Positions 1 to 7,031 of a stretch of DNA of 41,618 nt are shown piece after piece. Numbering within the stretch: position 1 is the first letter of the stretch; each line of letters begins with the position of its first letter. The position numbers and the translations under genes are program-made. The stretch covers positions 1 through 41,618 of the forward strand of contig JAESRG010000019.1 in the NCBI GenBank assembly GCA_016764785.1. The letters run 5' to 3'. The notes under the pieces are model-generated. The model saw only the letters and a program-made list of their open reading frames with translations, did not search any database and was not told the origin of the DNA. Origin of the DNA: Paracoccaceae bacterium (GTDB taxonomy: Bacteria; Pseudomonadota; Alphaproteobacteria; Rhodobacterales; Rhodobacteraceae).

Positions 1-121
1 AAATTCCTATTTTGGTGGATATGGGGCTGGGCAATGGCACTGCCATGCAGGCCAAAACGATGGATGCAGACAACACAAGCAGCCCGTAATCCGAGATCAT
101 CTGCATCAGGATGTCGGTCAT
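1..121 (-). CDS. DedA-like membrane protein, N-terminal fragment
   Basis: The gene runs off the left edge of the window, so only about the first 40 residues are visible. They form a hydrophobic segment starting MTDILMQMISDYGLL and continue with a short PLPSP stretch. This resembles the first helix and the conserved small/proline turn at the start of DedA (VTT-domain) inner-membrane proteins, which are linked to lipid scrambling and membrane homeostasis. The ATG (121-119) overlaps the TGA of the upstream gene in an ATGA, which implies translational coupling. The family call rests on a short fragment and could be wrong, because the diagnostic re-entrant loops lie outside the window. Confidence 0.5.
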   Translation of the reverse strand, partial: MTDILMQMISDYGLLVLSASIVLACMAVPLPSPISTKIGI

Positions 122-465
122 TTACCAGGGCCTCGGCGGCTATCGCGAATGACATCCATCAGCTGCATGACCAATTGGTCATAAGGGATGCCGGTGTCGC
201 GTGATATCCGCTCAAGCCTGCGGTGGCCAGCGCGATCAAGGGGGATACCGGCCGCTTCCGACAGGATATCCGGATCAACGTGATAGACTTTGGCAATAAA
301 CCCGATAGGCATCCACGGTTCAATCGGCTGGTCGTGATGACCGGCGATATAAATGGTGGCGACAATTGCCCGAATCAGGCTTAGGGCTGTGAACAGGCCG
401 GCGGCCAGAAAGGCGATCAGCAACACCCGATGTTCATGCCACAGGTGGATGAATTTTGATTTCAT
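118..465 (-). CDS. Single-TM protein of unknown function upstream of a DedA-like gene
   Basis: This protein has about 115 residues from the ATG at 465 (MKSKF). An in-frame start six codons upstream at 483 is possible. A basic N-terminus is followed by one membrane segment (roughly residues 14-40), then a soluble tail of about 75 residues with alternating short helices and a basic end. I recognise no named domain. The tail, with WMPIGFIAKVY followed by IPLDRAGHRRLERI, has the feel of a small helical binding module, but that is only an impression. The gene starts inside or right at the end of the P450 gene and ends in an ATGA with the DedA-like gene. It therefore probably belongs to the same transcript, and may partner the DedA-like protein in the membrane. 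Confidence 0.6.
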   Translation of the reverse strand: MKSKFIHLWHEHRVLLIAFLAAGLFTALSLIRAIVATIYIAGHHDQPIEPWMPIGFIAKVYHVDPDILSEAAGIPLDRAGHRRLERISRDTGIPYDQLVMQLMDVIRDSRRGPGK

Positions 466-1628
466 AGCTGCCCCCAAGCGCAAGGAAGATTCAGGACGCC
501 TCGAAAAGCCCAGCCCCCGACGCGCACGTCACCGGTCAGGCGCAGATTTTTGAGGCGCTCGAAAATCATAGGCAAAGCCACGCCTGCAATCAACGCTTTT
601 GACGCCCATGCGCCAGCGCAGAAATGCGGGCCCGCGCCAAAGGCGATGTGTTTTCCGGCGTTGCGGGTGATGTCAAACTGTTCGGGGTTATCGAAATAAT
701 CCTCGTCATGATTGGCTGACCCGAACATGAAAAACACGTCGTCGCCAATCTTGAAATCGACACCAAACAAGGTGGAATCTTGGGCAACGCGGCGCGGCGA
801 CATGCCAATCGGGGCCAGCCAGCGCACGAATTCCTCAAACACTTGCAGCCATGTGATTTGCCCGTTCAGCACCAGTTTTAACTGGTCAGGATGGGTCAGC
901 AATGCCCAGATAATGCCCGCGATCACGTCGCGCGGCTCATTCTGCCCGCCGCTGATCGCCAGCTTGATATTGGCGTGAATGCTGGGTTTAGGCAGATCTG
1001 CCCCCAGCATAATGCTTAGTAAATCAAGGCCGGGATTGGCGCAGGCATTCGGAATTGCAGCGGTGATTGCTGTGTCGATTCTGGTCGTGGCAATACGGCA
1101 TCTGGCCTCCACTGTGGGATCGCCTGCATAATTTGACACCCCGTCAATCATCGCTTGCGAGGCTTGGTCGATGTCCTGCCAGCTAAGGGCGGTCAGACCC
1201 GTAAGGCTGCGCAAGGCTTCGCCCGACAGTCGAGTGGCAAAACCGGTGAACAAGTCGCCGTCGCCGGATGTGCCTAGCTCGTCAAGAATTTCGGTAGCCG
1301 AGGTCTTGAATTGCGCGGTCCAATGGTCACGCACCGTGCGGGGCGATACGGTTGGGAAAATCGCTTTGCGTTCCACCGCATGCGCTTCGCCATCTTTGCG
1401 CATCAGGTTTTCACCCATCAGTTTGACCATCAGACCCTCGGGTTGTTGCGAGGAAAAAATGGCAAAATCAGGTTCAGCCTTAATGATATCATCACGCCGC
1501 GTCAGTAAGGTCCGGTTTAATTCGGGCACAAATGCAATCGGTGTTTCACGCCGCATTTTCTTGAGGGTTGGATAGGGGTCAGCCCAGAATGCAGCTAGAT
1601 CAATGTGAACGATTGGCGCGGTGCTCAT
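462..1628 (-). CDS. Cytochrome P450
   Basis: This 388-residue soluble bacterial P450 is a haem-thiolate monooxygenase needing an external ferredoxin or flavin partner; none is visible nearby. The haem-binding loop FGAGPHFCAG is at residues 330-339 with Cys337 as the thiolate ligand. The K-helix ExxR is at 266-269 and HD-rich segments precede the loop. The I-helix reads SGGQNEPRD (226-234), so the usual acid-threonine oxygen-activation pair is replaced by Asn-Glu. This NEPR-type I-helix occurs in a subset of bacterial P450s. The length is normal for the family. The start ATG overlaps the stop of the upstream acetyltransferase gene (ATGA), which suggests co-translation. The substrate cannot be told from sequence. 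Confidence 0.93.
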   Translation of the reverse strand: MSTAPIVHIDLAAFWADPYPTLKKMRRETPIAFVPELNRTLLTRRDDIIKAEPDFAIFSSQQPEGLMVKLMGENLMRKDGEAHAVERKAIFPTVSPRTVRDHWTAQFKTSATEILDELGTSGDGDLFTGFATRLSGEALRSLTGLTALSWQDIDQASQAMIDGVSNYAGDPTVEARCRIATTRIDTAITAAIPNACANPGLDLLSIMLGADLPKPSIHANIKLAISGGQNEPRDVIAGIIWALLTHPDQLKLVLNGQITWLQVFEEFVRWLAPIGMSPRRVAQDSTLFGVDFKIGDDVFFMFGSANHDEDYFDNPEQFDITRNAGKHIAFGAGPHFCAGAWASKALIAGVALPMIFERLKNLRLTGDVRVGGWAFRGVLNLPCAWGQL

Positions 1629-2188
1629 GATTCTTGCTCAATTTTGCGCGCACTGGCCTTCCAATCGGATTGCGCCAAAGAATAGCATTTCCATGACGCA
1701 GGCGCGCCAGCCAAATCCAGGTCGGCATCGTAAACCGGTTTCGCACCAAGTTTTGCCGTCGCTTTTTGTGAGCGGATATTCGTTGGGTCAATATGAAACC
1801 AGACGGTGTCATATGTTTTGAACGCGTGGGTCAGCATCAGTTTTTTAAGCTGAAAATTGGTTTGACCACCCCAATTATCGTGATGCAAAAACGTAAATCT
1901 TATTGAAATACCGTCCGGTAGATCGGGTGCAATATAGTATCTTGAACAGCCGATAACACGGTTTTCGGCGCGATCAATGATGATCAGGGCAGAGCCGGTT
2001 TCAAGCAGAAAGTCGAAATATTTCCGGAAAACATCAGGTTTGAACCGATCGCTTACCGGGTGACCAGCCCATGTTTGAGGGTCTTTCGCGGTGGCGAAAA
2101 GCTGGTCAAAATCTGTTTCCGCAAGAGGGCGCAGACACAAATATCGATTTTCCAGAATGGGTTGCGTATTAAATGGTTTGGCTGTCAT
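1625..2188 (-). CDS. GNAT family N-acetyltransferase, RimJ/RimL-like
   Basis: This 187-residue protein transfers an acetyl group from acetyl-CoA to an amine; the substrate is unknown. The N-terminal part (residues 13-25, YLCLRPLAETDFD) matches the first strand and helix of RimJ-type GNATs. It is followed by a central sheet with RVIGCSRYYI, then HHDNWGGQTNFQLKKL where the pyrophosphate-binding loop should be. The closing HIDPTNIRSQKATAKLGA (about 134-151) is the classic end of the fold, in which asparagine-to-serine residues cap a helix. It lies only a few bases after the VWA gene and overlaps the P450 start by four bases, so it is part of the same polycistronic run. A tailoring role with the P450 is a guess from position only. 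Confidence 0.88.
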   Translation of the reverse strand: MTAKPFNTQPILENRYLCLRPLAETDFDQLFATAKDPQTWAGHPVSDRFKPDVFRKYFDFLLETGSALIIIDRAENRVIGCSRYYIAPDLPDGISIRFTFLHHDNWGGQTNFQLKKLMLTHAFKTYDTVWFHIDPTNIRSQKATAKLGAKPVYDADLDLAGAPASWKCYSLAQSDWKASARKIEQES

Positions 2189-2190
2189 GA

Positions 2191-3375
2191 TTATCGCCCC
2201 AATTCTTTCATTCCCGCCTCAATCCCTTGCAGGGTCATCGGGTGCATGCGGTTCTCAAAAATGTCGCTGATCATCTTGGTGGAATGGGTGTATTGCCATT
2301 GGGCCTTAGGCACGGGGTTGATCCAGATATGGTCAGGCCACTGCGTGCGCGCCCGTTGCAACCATGTTTCACCGGTTTCTTGGTTGTAATGCTCATTTGC
2401 GCCGCCGACATAGGCAACCTCGTATGGCGACATCGCTGCGTCGCCCACAAAAATGCATTTGTAATCAGAACCGTAGGTGTTCAACACCTCCCATGTGGGG
2501 GTTTGCTGGCCCCAGCGGCGTGCGTTGTCACGCCACACGCCCTCATACAGGCAATTATGGAAGTAATAGTACTCGAGATGTTTGAATTCGGTGCTGGCCG
2601 CCGAAAACAGTTCTTCGACCAGCTTTATGTGAGTGTCCATTGAGCCGCCAACATCCAGAAAAAGCAGTACTTTTATGGCGTTACGGCGTTCGGGGCGCAT
2701 TTGCACATCCAAATAACCATGCTCGGCGGTGGCTTGGATGGTGCCGTCCAAATCCAGTTCATCCTCAGCACCAGATCGTGCCCAGCGGCGCAAGCGTTTC
2801 AGAGCCATTTTGATGTTGCGGGTGCCAAGTTCAATGCTGTCGTCCAGATTGCGAAACTCGCGTTTATCCCAAACCTTGACGGCCCGTTGGTGGCGAGATT
2901 TGTCTTGGCCGATCCGCACGCCTTCGGGGTTATACCCATGTGCCCCAAACGGTGAGGTTCCGGCAGTGCCGATCCATTTACTGCCACCTTGGTGACGTTT
3001 TTCTTGTTCTTTCAACCGTTCTTTCAGGGTTTCCATCAGCTTTTCAAAGCCGCCCAAGGCGTTGATCTTTTCGCGCTCCTCAGCGCTGATGTGCAGTTCC
3101 GCCAGCCTCCGAATCCAGTCTTCGGGAATGTCGGCCTGATCAACCAGATCAGCCAGCGAGGCATTTTCTAAACCTTTGAACGTGCTTGAAAAAACTTGAT
3201 CGAACCGATCAAGGTATCGCTCATCTTTAACCATGGTAATACGGGCCAGATAATAAAATCCGTCCACGTCATACATGACCACGCCAGACTGCATCGCCTC
3301 AAGGAATGACAGGAATTCGCGCAGGCTGACCGGAATTTTGGCGTCTCTGAGGTTGTTGAAGAAACGCAGAAACAT
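2191..3375 (-). CDS. VWA-domain protein, CoxE-like (COG3552 type)
   Basis: The protein has 394 residues with no signal peptide. The N-terminal 100 residues are helical. A charged, glycine-rich linker follows (about 110-170). A C-terminal von Willebrand factor A domain then begins with KVLLFLDVGGSM (235-246). The MIDAS metal site has Asp241, Gly243 and Ser245; the first serine of the usual DxSxS is glycine, as is common in this subfamily. Such proteins work with MoxR AAA+ ATPases as chaperone-like machines that insert cofactors or metals or remodel protein complexes. The cognate MoxR gene lies at 5270-6109 on the same strand, separated here by three other genes. The client protein is unknown. 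Confidence 0.9.
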   Translation of the reverse strand: MFLRFFNNLRDAKIPVSLREFLSFLEAMQSGVVMYDVDGFYYLARITMVKDERYLDRFDQVFSSTFKGLENASLADLVDQADIPEDWIRRLAELHISAEEREKINALGGFEKLMETLKERLKEQEKRHQGGSKWIGTAGTSPFGAHGYNPEGVRIGQDKSRHQRAVKVWDKREFRNLDDSIELGTRNIKMALKRLRRWARSGAEDELDLDGTIQATAEHGYLDVQMRPERRNAIKVLLFLDVGGSMDTHIKLVEELFSAASTEFKHLEYYYFHNCLYEGVWRDNARRWGQQTPTWEVLNTYGSDYKCIFVGDAAMSPYEVAYVGGANEHYNQETGETWLQRARTQWPDHIWINPVPKAQWQYTHSTKMISDIFENRMHPMTLQGIEAGMKELGR

Positions 3376-3378
3376 CGT

Positions 3379-3549
3379 TTAGATCAGCCCGAACATTCCG
3401 GCGATGATCACCGCGAACAGCGTTACAATCATAAACATAATGCCAAAAACCGCACCGTATTGGAGCTTATCGGCCAGTTGACCGCCGCGTTTCGCCGCGC
3501 GAAACCAGCCCAGTGCGCCGCCAATCAAGAATACTATCGGATAGATCAT
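3379..3549 (-). CDS. 56-residue predicted membrane protein
   Basis: This small gene was read directly from the minus strand. The ATG is at 3549 and the TAA ends at 3379, giving a 56-residue product. It starts with a hydrophobic stretch (MIYPIVFLIGGALGWF), has a short basic hinge (RAAKRGGQLADK), then a longer hydrophobic helix to the C-terminus (GAVFGIMFMIVTLFAVIIAG). The pattern is two membrane helices joined by a positively charged cytosolic loop. It fits exactly between the lipoprotein gene (10 bases upstream) and the VWA gene (3 bases downstream), as expected of an operon member. No function is known to me. Tight spacing, correct orientation and clean helices make it a real gene rather than a chance frame. 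Confidence 0.8.
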   Translation of the reverse strand: MIYPIVFLIGGALGWFRAAKRGGQLADKLQYGAVFGIMFMIVTLFAVIIAGMFGLI

Positions 3550-3559
3550 TGTTAACCCT

Positions 3560-4831
3560 TTATTGTCCTGCCGGAATTAACCCGGCGAGTTCTGCCTGCG
3601 CAGCCGCGACCCGTGCCGCATCTGCGCCAAAGGCATATCGTGCTTGCGCCAAACTGTCGAGACGTGCCGACGCCGCTTGTCGATCTTGCCCTAGCCCTCG
3701 AAATGCCAGCGCGCGCAGGCCTTGAATGCCCGACTCCAACACTGGGTCTTGATGGGCTTTTGCAACGGAAAGGGCGGTGGTGGTCAGGGTAATGACATCG
3801 TCATATTGACGTGCTGCCAATGCCACGGCGGCGATATGCATGGCCGTCAGCGCGGTGCGAAGGTTATTCGGGCCAAGCTGGTTAAGCGACAGGGTGTATG
3901 CTTCCTGAAACGCAGGAGCCGCGCGTTCGGGCGCATTGCGCAAATTCAGGCGACCATAAACCAGCAAGGAGTGCACCAAACGATGATCGCCAAAGCCGCG
4001 CGCCATTGAGGTGGCCCGTTGTGCGGCGGCAATACGGTTGCCGCGCGGGTTACTGCCCGTCATGGCGGTTTCGATCACTGCTTTCCAGCTATTGTCAGAA
4101 CGGGCAGCGCCGCCGTTAATGCGCCCAGCGGGATTAAGCGTATCAAGTAGTGCAGGAAGCTGTGCCGAGACTTGCGCCGCGGAAGCACCTGCCGTTAGTT
4201 CAGTACTGTACAGCAAGCGCAGCATCAGCAAATCAAAACGGGTCAGGCGGTTATGCACATTGTCGTCGTTAAACACCGAATCCGCAATGCGGTACAGGTC
4301 GTTGACGGGGCCAAGTGCTTGGGCAATTTCCTCGTTCAAACAAGCGCGCACAATATAGGGCGGGGCGTTATCCGGAATGAAAATGGCCGCCTTTTGCAAA
4401 TGCATTTGGCGCGACCAACGTTGGTTCTCGCCGCGCCGAAACGCCGCCCAACTGGACACCCCAGAAGCAACCACACAGGCCGCCGTTGGAAAGGCACGTT
4501 CCATCGCAGCGGCAGGGACTTGCCGTATATGAATTTGGGCGTTACTGCCCGTTGCAATATCAATGCCCGCGCCGGTGCGGATGGTTTGCAACACACCGTT
4601 AAGGTCGCCGCGATAGGCCGATAGTGCAGGGCTAAGCGAGACGCGGATCGGCCCTTGGTATTTCAATAATCCGGGAATGGTTTGGCCGGTTTCAGTTCTG
4701 AAAACCAAATCCATAAAATCTTGGGCCAAGGCCGTGTTAGCCCGTGAAACGCCAAAACTGGGTTGAATGGAGCTTGGTTGAGGTAAGTCACAACCCGATA
4801 GTAGTAGTATAAAACAAAGTTTTTTCAGCAT
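3560..4831 (-). CDS. Lipoprotein with DUF2927-like domain and TPR-like tail
   Basis: The 423-residue product begins with a lipoprotein signal peptide: basic MLKK, a hydrophobic core and the lipobox LLSGC, with Cys14 as the lipidated residue. Residues about 30-210 resemble the DUF2927 family, common as exported proteins in Rhodobacterales. They include the segment RACLNEEIAQALG (162-174), whose paired glutamates sit where a metalloprotease-like site would be. From about 230 to the end, alanine-rich paired helices of about 40 residues resemble tetratricopeptide repeats, a protein-docking scaffold. The gene lies 2 bases from the GNAT gene upstream and 10 bases from the 56-residue membrane protein downstream. 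Enzymatic activity is not established and the proposed protease resemblance is tentative. Confidence 0.75.
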   Translation of the reverse strand: MLKKLCFILLLSGCDLPQPSSIQPSFGVSRANTALAQDFMDLVFRTETGQTIPGLLKYQGPIRVSLSPALSAYRGDLNGVLQTIRTGAGIDIATGSNAQIHIRQVPAAAMERAFPTAACVVASGVSSWAAFRRGENQRWSRQMHLQKAAIFIPDNAPPYIVRACLNEEIAQALGPVNDLYRIADSVFNDDNVHNRLTRFDLLMLRLLYSTELTAGASAAQVSAQLPALLDTLNPAGRINGGAARSDNSWKAVIETAMTGSNPRGNRIAAAQRATSMARGFGDHRLVHSLLVYGRLNLRNAPERAAPAFQEAYTLSLNQLGPNNLRTALTAMHIAAVALAARQYDDVITLTTTALSVAKAHQDPVLESGIQGLRALAFRGLGQDRQAASARLDSLAQARYAFGADAARVAAAQAELAGLIPAGQ

Positions 4832-4832
4832 G

Positions 4833-5273
4833 TTACCGACTATACTTAATGAAGGGCGTTAATTGCCCGATACGATCATATAACACCCGTGCGGTTTTAT
4901 TAAAGTCCTGAGTCATCCAGTAAACACTTGGACAGCCCGCAACGTCAGCGGCCGCGTAAACGCCCTCGATCAATGCGCGGCCGATGCCTTTGCCGCGCAC
5001 AGTTGGGTCGGCGTACAGGTCTTGCAAATAGCAGACATCTGCCAATTGCCAGCCGTGGGTGTGGAAAATGTAATGGGTCAACCCAACCAGTTTTCCGTCC
5101 AGTTCTGCCACCAACCCGTGGTATTCTGGGTGGTCGTCGGACAGCATTCGACTGAACGCCGAGACATAGATTTCATCCGAAAGTTCGGTCTCGTAATAGT
5201 CCAGATAGCCGCACCAAAGCTGCCGCCACATGGCTTCGTCAGCGCTGACCAAAGGTCGGATAATCAGGGTCAT
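4833..5273 (-). CDS. GNAT family N-acetyltransferase
   Basis: This 146-residue single-domain acetyltransferase uses acetyl-CoA as donor and probably an amine as acceptor. The acetyl-CoA pyrophosphate loop is easy to see: LQDLYADPTVRGKGIGRALI, whose RGKGIG fits the Q/RxxGxG/A motif. It is followed by GCPSVYWMTQDFNKTARVLYDR, the standard motif B with Asn and Tyr. It starts in an ATGA overlap with the end of the MoxR gene and is followed within 2 bases by the lipoprotein gene. It therefore sits between the two halves of a MoxR/VWA pair. The substrate is unknown; a protein or small-molecule target are equally possible. Confidence 0.9.
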   Translation of the reverse strand: MTLIIRPLVSADEAMWRQLWCGYLDYYETELSDEIYVSAFSRMLSDDHPEYHGLVAELDGKLVGLTHYIFHTHGWQLADVCYLQDLYADPTVRGKGIGRALIEGVYAAADVAGCPSVYWMTQDFNKTARVLYDRIGQLTPFIKYSR

Positions 5274-6109
5274 TGCCGCCCCCGCGCTAAAAATGCCAAC
5301 CGTTCAAACAGATGCACGTCTTGCTCGTTTTTCAGCAATGCACCGTGCAGTTTGGGCAGGGCATCTTTGCCGTCGCGGCGCAGATCACTGGCGTCAAGAT
5401 CTTCGGCCAATAGCAGCTTTAACCAATCCAGCACTTCGCTGGTTGACGGTTTTTTCTTCAAACCCGGGGTGTCGCGCAGTTCATAAAACTGGGTCAGGGC
5501 GGCCTCTAGCAGGCTGTTTTTGATGTCGGGGAAATGCACGTGGATGATTTGCTGCATGGTTTCAGGATCAGGAAACCGGATATAGTGGAAAAAACAACGG
5601 CGCAGAAACGCGTCAGGCAGTTCTTTCTCGTTATTCGATGTGATGATCACAATGGGCCGTTTTTTAGCGCGGATGGTTTTGCCTGTCTCGTAAACATAGA
5701 ACTCCATCTTATCGAGTTCCTGCAACAGATCATTCGGAAATTCGATGTCGGCTTTGTCGATTTCGTCGATCAGCAACAGCATCCGATCCTCAGAATCAAA
5801 AGCCTGCCATAGCTTGCCGGGTTTGATGTAATTGGCCACATCGTGCACCCGTTCCTCGCCCAGTTGACTGTCACGCAGACGGCTGACCGCGTCGTATTCA
5901 TACAGGCCTTGCTGGGCTTTGGTGGTCGATTTGATGTTCCATTCCAGCATCGGAATATCCAGTGCCTCGGCCACTTGTCGTGCCAGTTCGGTTTTACCTG
6001 TGCCGGGTTCACCCTTGATCAGCAGGGGCCGTTCCAACGTGATGGCAGCGTTTACCGCAACCTTTAGATCATCAGTCGCAACATAGTTTTTAGTGCCGGT
6101 AAAGCGCAT
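5270..6109 (-). CDS. MoxR-family AAA+ ATPase
   Basis: The protein has 279 residues from the ATG at 6109, chosen because an AGGA lies seven bases upstream and MRFTGTKNYVATDD matches the usual family start; a longer frame opens at a TTG at 6139. Walker A is GEPGTGKT (33-40), Walker B is LLLIDEID (111-118), sensor 1 is IVIITSNN (153-160), and FLRRCFFHYIRF follows with the arginine-finger region. MoxR ATPases form hexamers that work with VWA-domain partners to activate metalloenzymes or other complexes. Here the partner (2191-3375) is downstream on the same strand. It leads the long minus-strand run, and the promoter presumably lies in 6110-6300. Confidence 0.93.
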   Translation of the reverse strand: MRFTGTKNYVATDDLKVAVNAAITLERPLLIKGEPGTGKTELARQVAEALDIPMLEWNIKSTTKAQQGLYEYDAVSRLRDSQLGEERVHDVANYIKPGKLWQAFDSEDRMLLLIDEIDKADIEFPNDLLQELDKMEFYVYETGKTIRAKKRPIVIITSNNEKELPDAFLRRCFFHYIRFPDPETMQQIIHVHFPDIKNSLLEAALTQFYELRDTPGLKKKPSTSEVLDWLKLLLAEDLDASDLRRDGKDALPKLHGALLKNEQDVHLFERLAFLARGRQ

Positions 6110-6220
6110 CGAATTTCCTGTCATACTGCTTCGTTTCAAGCGCGCAGATTAACAGCAAGAAAATTTGATGCAAGATTGCACAGCTAACTAGTGACATTCC
6201 TTCAAATAGGGCGTATCTGA

Positions 6221-6236
6221 CCCTCAAGAATGAGGG
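6221..6236. other. Small hairpin in the divergent moxR/dksA promoter region
   Basis: CCCTCA and TGAGGG form a perfect 6-base-pair stem around an AGAA loop, between the divergent MoxR and DksA genes. No T-run follows, so it is not a terminator. It could be part of the dksA 5' untranslated leader or an operator. The 6110-6306 interval otherwise shows only AT-rich promoter-like sequence with no convincing -35/-10 pair. Confidence 0.3.
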
Positions 6237-6306
6237 ATGAGCGCTGTTAACGGTTTGATTTCGAACTCGGAACAGACGGACGCTCTGGTATTACTTGGGG
6301 TCTCAG

Positions 6307-6729
6307 ATGAAAGCCGAAACAATTTTGAATGCAGATTATAAACCGGCTGAAGACGAGCCATTTATGAACGCACGCCAGCTGGATTATTTTCGCAACAAGT
6401 TACAAGACTGGAAAAACGGCATTCTGAAAGACAGCCGCGAAACCATCGAAAATATGCAGGAAGGTACGCGCAATATTCCTGACATCGCTGATCGTGCCTC
6501 AGAGGAAACCGACCGGGCGCTTGAGCTGCGCACCAGAGATCGGGAACGCAAAGTGGTTTCGAAAATCGACGCGGCTTTGCGCCGAATAGAGAGCGGCAAT
6601 TACGGATATTGCGACGAAACTGGAAATCAGATTTCGCTGAAACGTCTTGATGCACGACCCATTGCGACCTTGAGCCTTGAGGCGCAGGAGCGCCATGAGC
6701 GCAAAGAAAAAGTGCATCGCGACAGATAA
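6307..6729 (+). CDS. dksA: DksA-family RNA polymerase-binding transcription factor
   Basis: The protein has 140 residues from the ATG at 6307; a TTG four codons earlier is less likely. DksA enters the RNA polymerase secondary channel and, with ppGpp, reprograms rRNA and amino-acid gene transcription. The coiled-coil segment with DIADRASEETDRALELRTRD (about 60-80) is the hallmark of the family, including the conserved acidic tip. The C-terminal finger YGYCDETGNQISLKRLDA keeps only one of the four zinc-binding cysteines, as known for alphaproteobacterial DksA, so zinc is probably not bound. The gene stands alone, divergent from the moxR run, and is followed by a clear terminator. Confidence 0.93.
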   Translation: MKAETILNADYKPAEDEPFMNARQLDYFRNKLQDWKNGILKDSRETIENMQEGTRNIPDIADRASEETDRALELRTRDRERKVVSKIDAALRRIESGNYGYCDETGNQISLKRLDARPIATLSLEAQERHERKEKVHRDR

Positions 6730-6733
6730 AAAA

Positions 6734-6756
6734 AGCCCCGTCAATTAGACGGGGCT
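6734..6756. terminator. Bidirectional intrinsic terminator between dksA and a small convergent gene
   Basis: AGCCCCGTC and GACGGGGCT form a perfect 9-base-pair stem with an AATTA loop. On the minus strand the stem is followed by seven T's; on the plus strand the downstream tract is only moderately T-rich. It therefore ends the small minus-strand gene most strongly and dksA as well. Confidence 0.9.
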
Positions 6757-6770
6757 GATTGTATTATCTT

Positions 6771-6914
6771 TTATTTAGCCATCATTTTTTTGACCACGGC
6801 AACGATGGCGAGCATTGCGCCACCGCCAACCAAACCCAGTAATTTGCCGCCAAGTCCACCACCGACAATCCCAGCGTTTGAATTAATGACTAAGCCCATA
6901 TTCAATTTTTTCAT
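6771..6914 (-). CDS. 47-residue glycine-rich small membrane protein
   Basis: Read directly from the minus strand: ATG at 6914, TAA ending at 6771. The product starts MKKLNMGLVINSNAG, continues with a Gly-rich hydrophobic core (IVGGGLGGKLLGLVGGGAML) and ends in a basic KKMMAK tail. The GxxxG-dense helix loosely recalls the GlsB/YeaQ stress-response membrane proteins, but it is shorter and I would not assign it. It lies convergent to dksA and is followed by the strong 6734-6756 terminator oriented for it, which supports real transcription. No ribosome binding site is strongly placed. Confidence 0.6.
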   Translation of the reverse strand: MKKLNMGLVINSNAGIVGGGLGGKLLGLVGGGAMLAIVAVVKKMMAK

Positions 6915-7031
6915 GATTCCGCCGGCTGCGATGGGTCGATTCTATTTTTGCAACAGTTCGGTGTTGATCTATGTCACTGACATGGTGATAGACATCAGGC
7001 AGAATGGCATAAAACTTGGATACGTATTGAA

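Noticed and set aside
2227-2643. 138-residue plus-strand frame over the VWA gene
   Set aside because: Antisense to the VWA protein with MIDAS motif; no support for expression.
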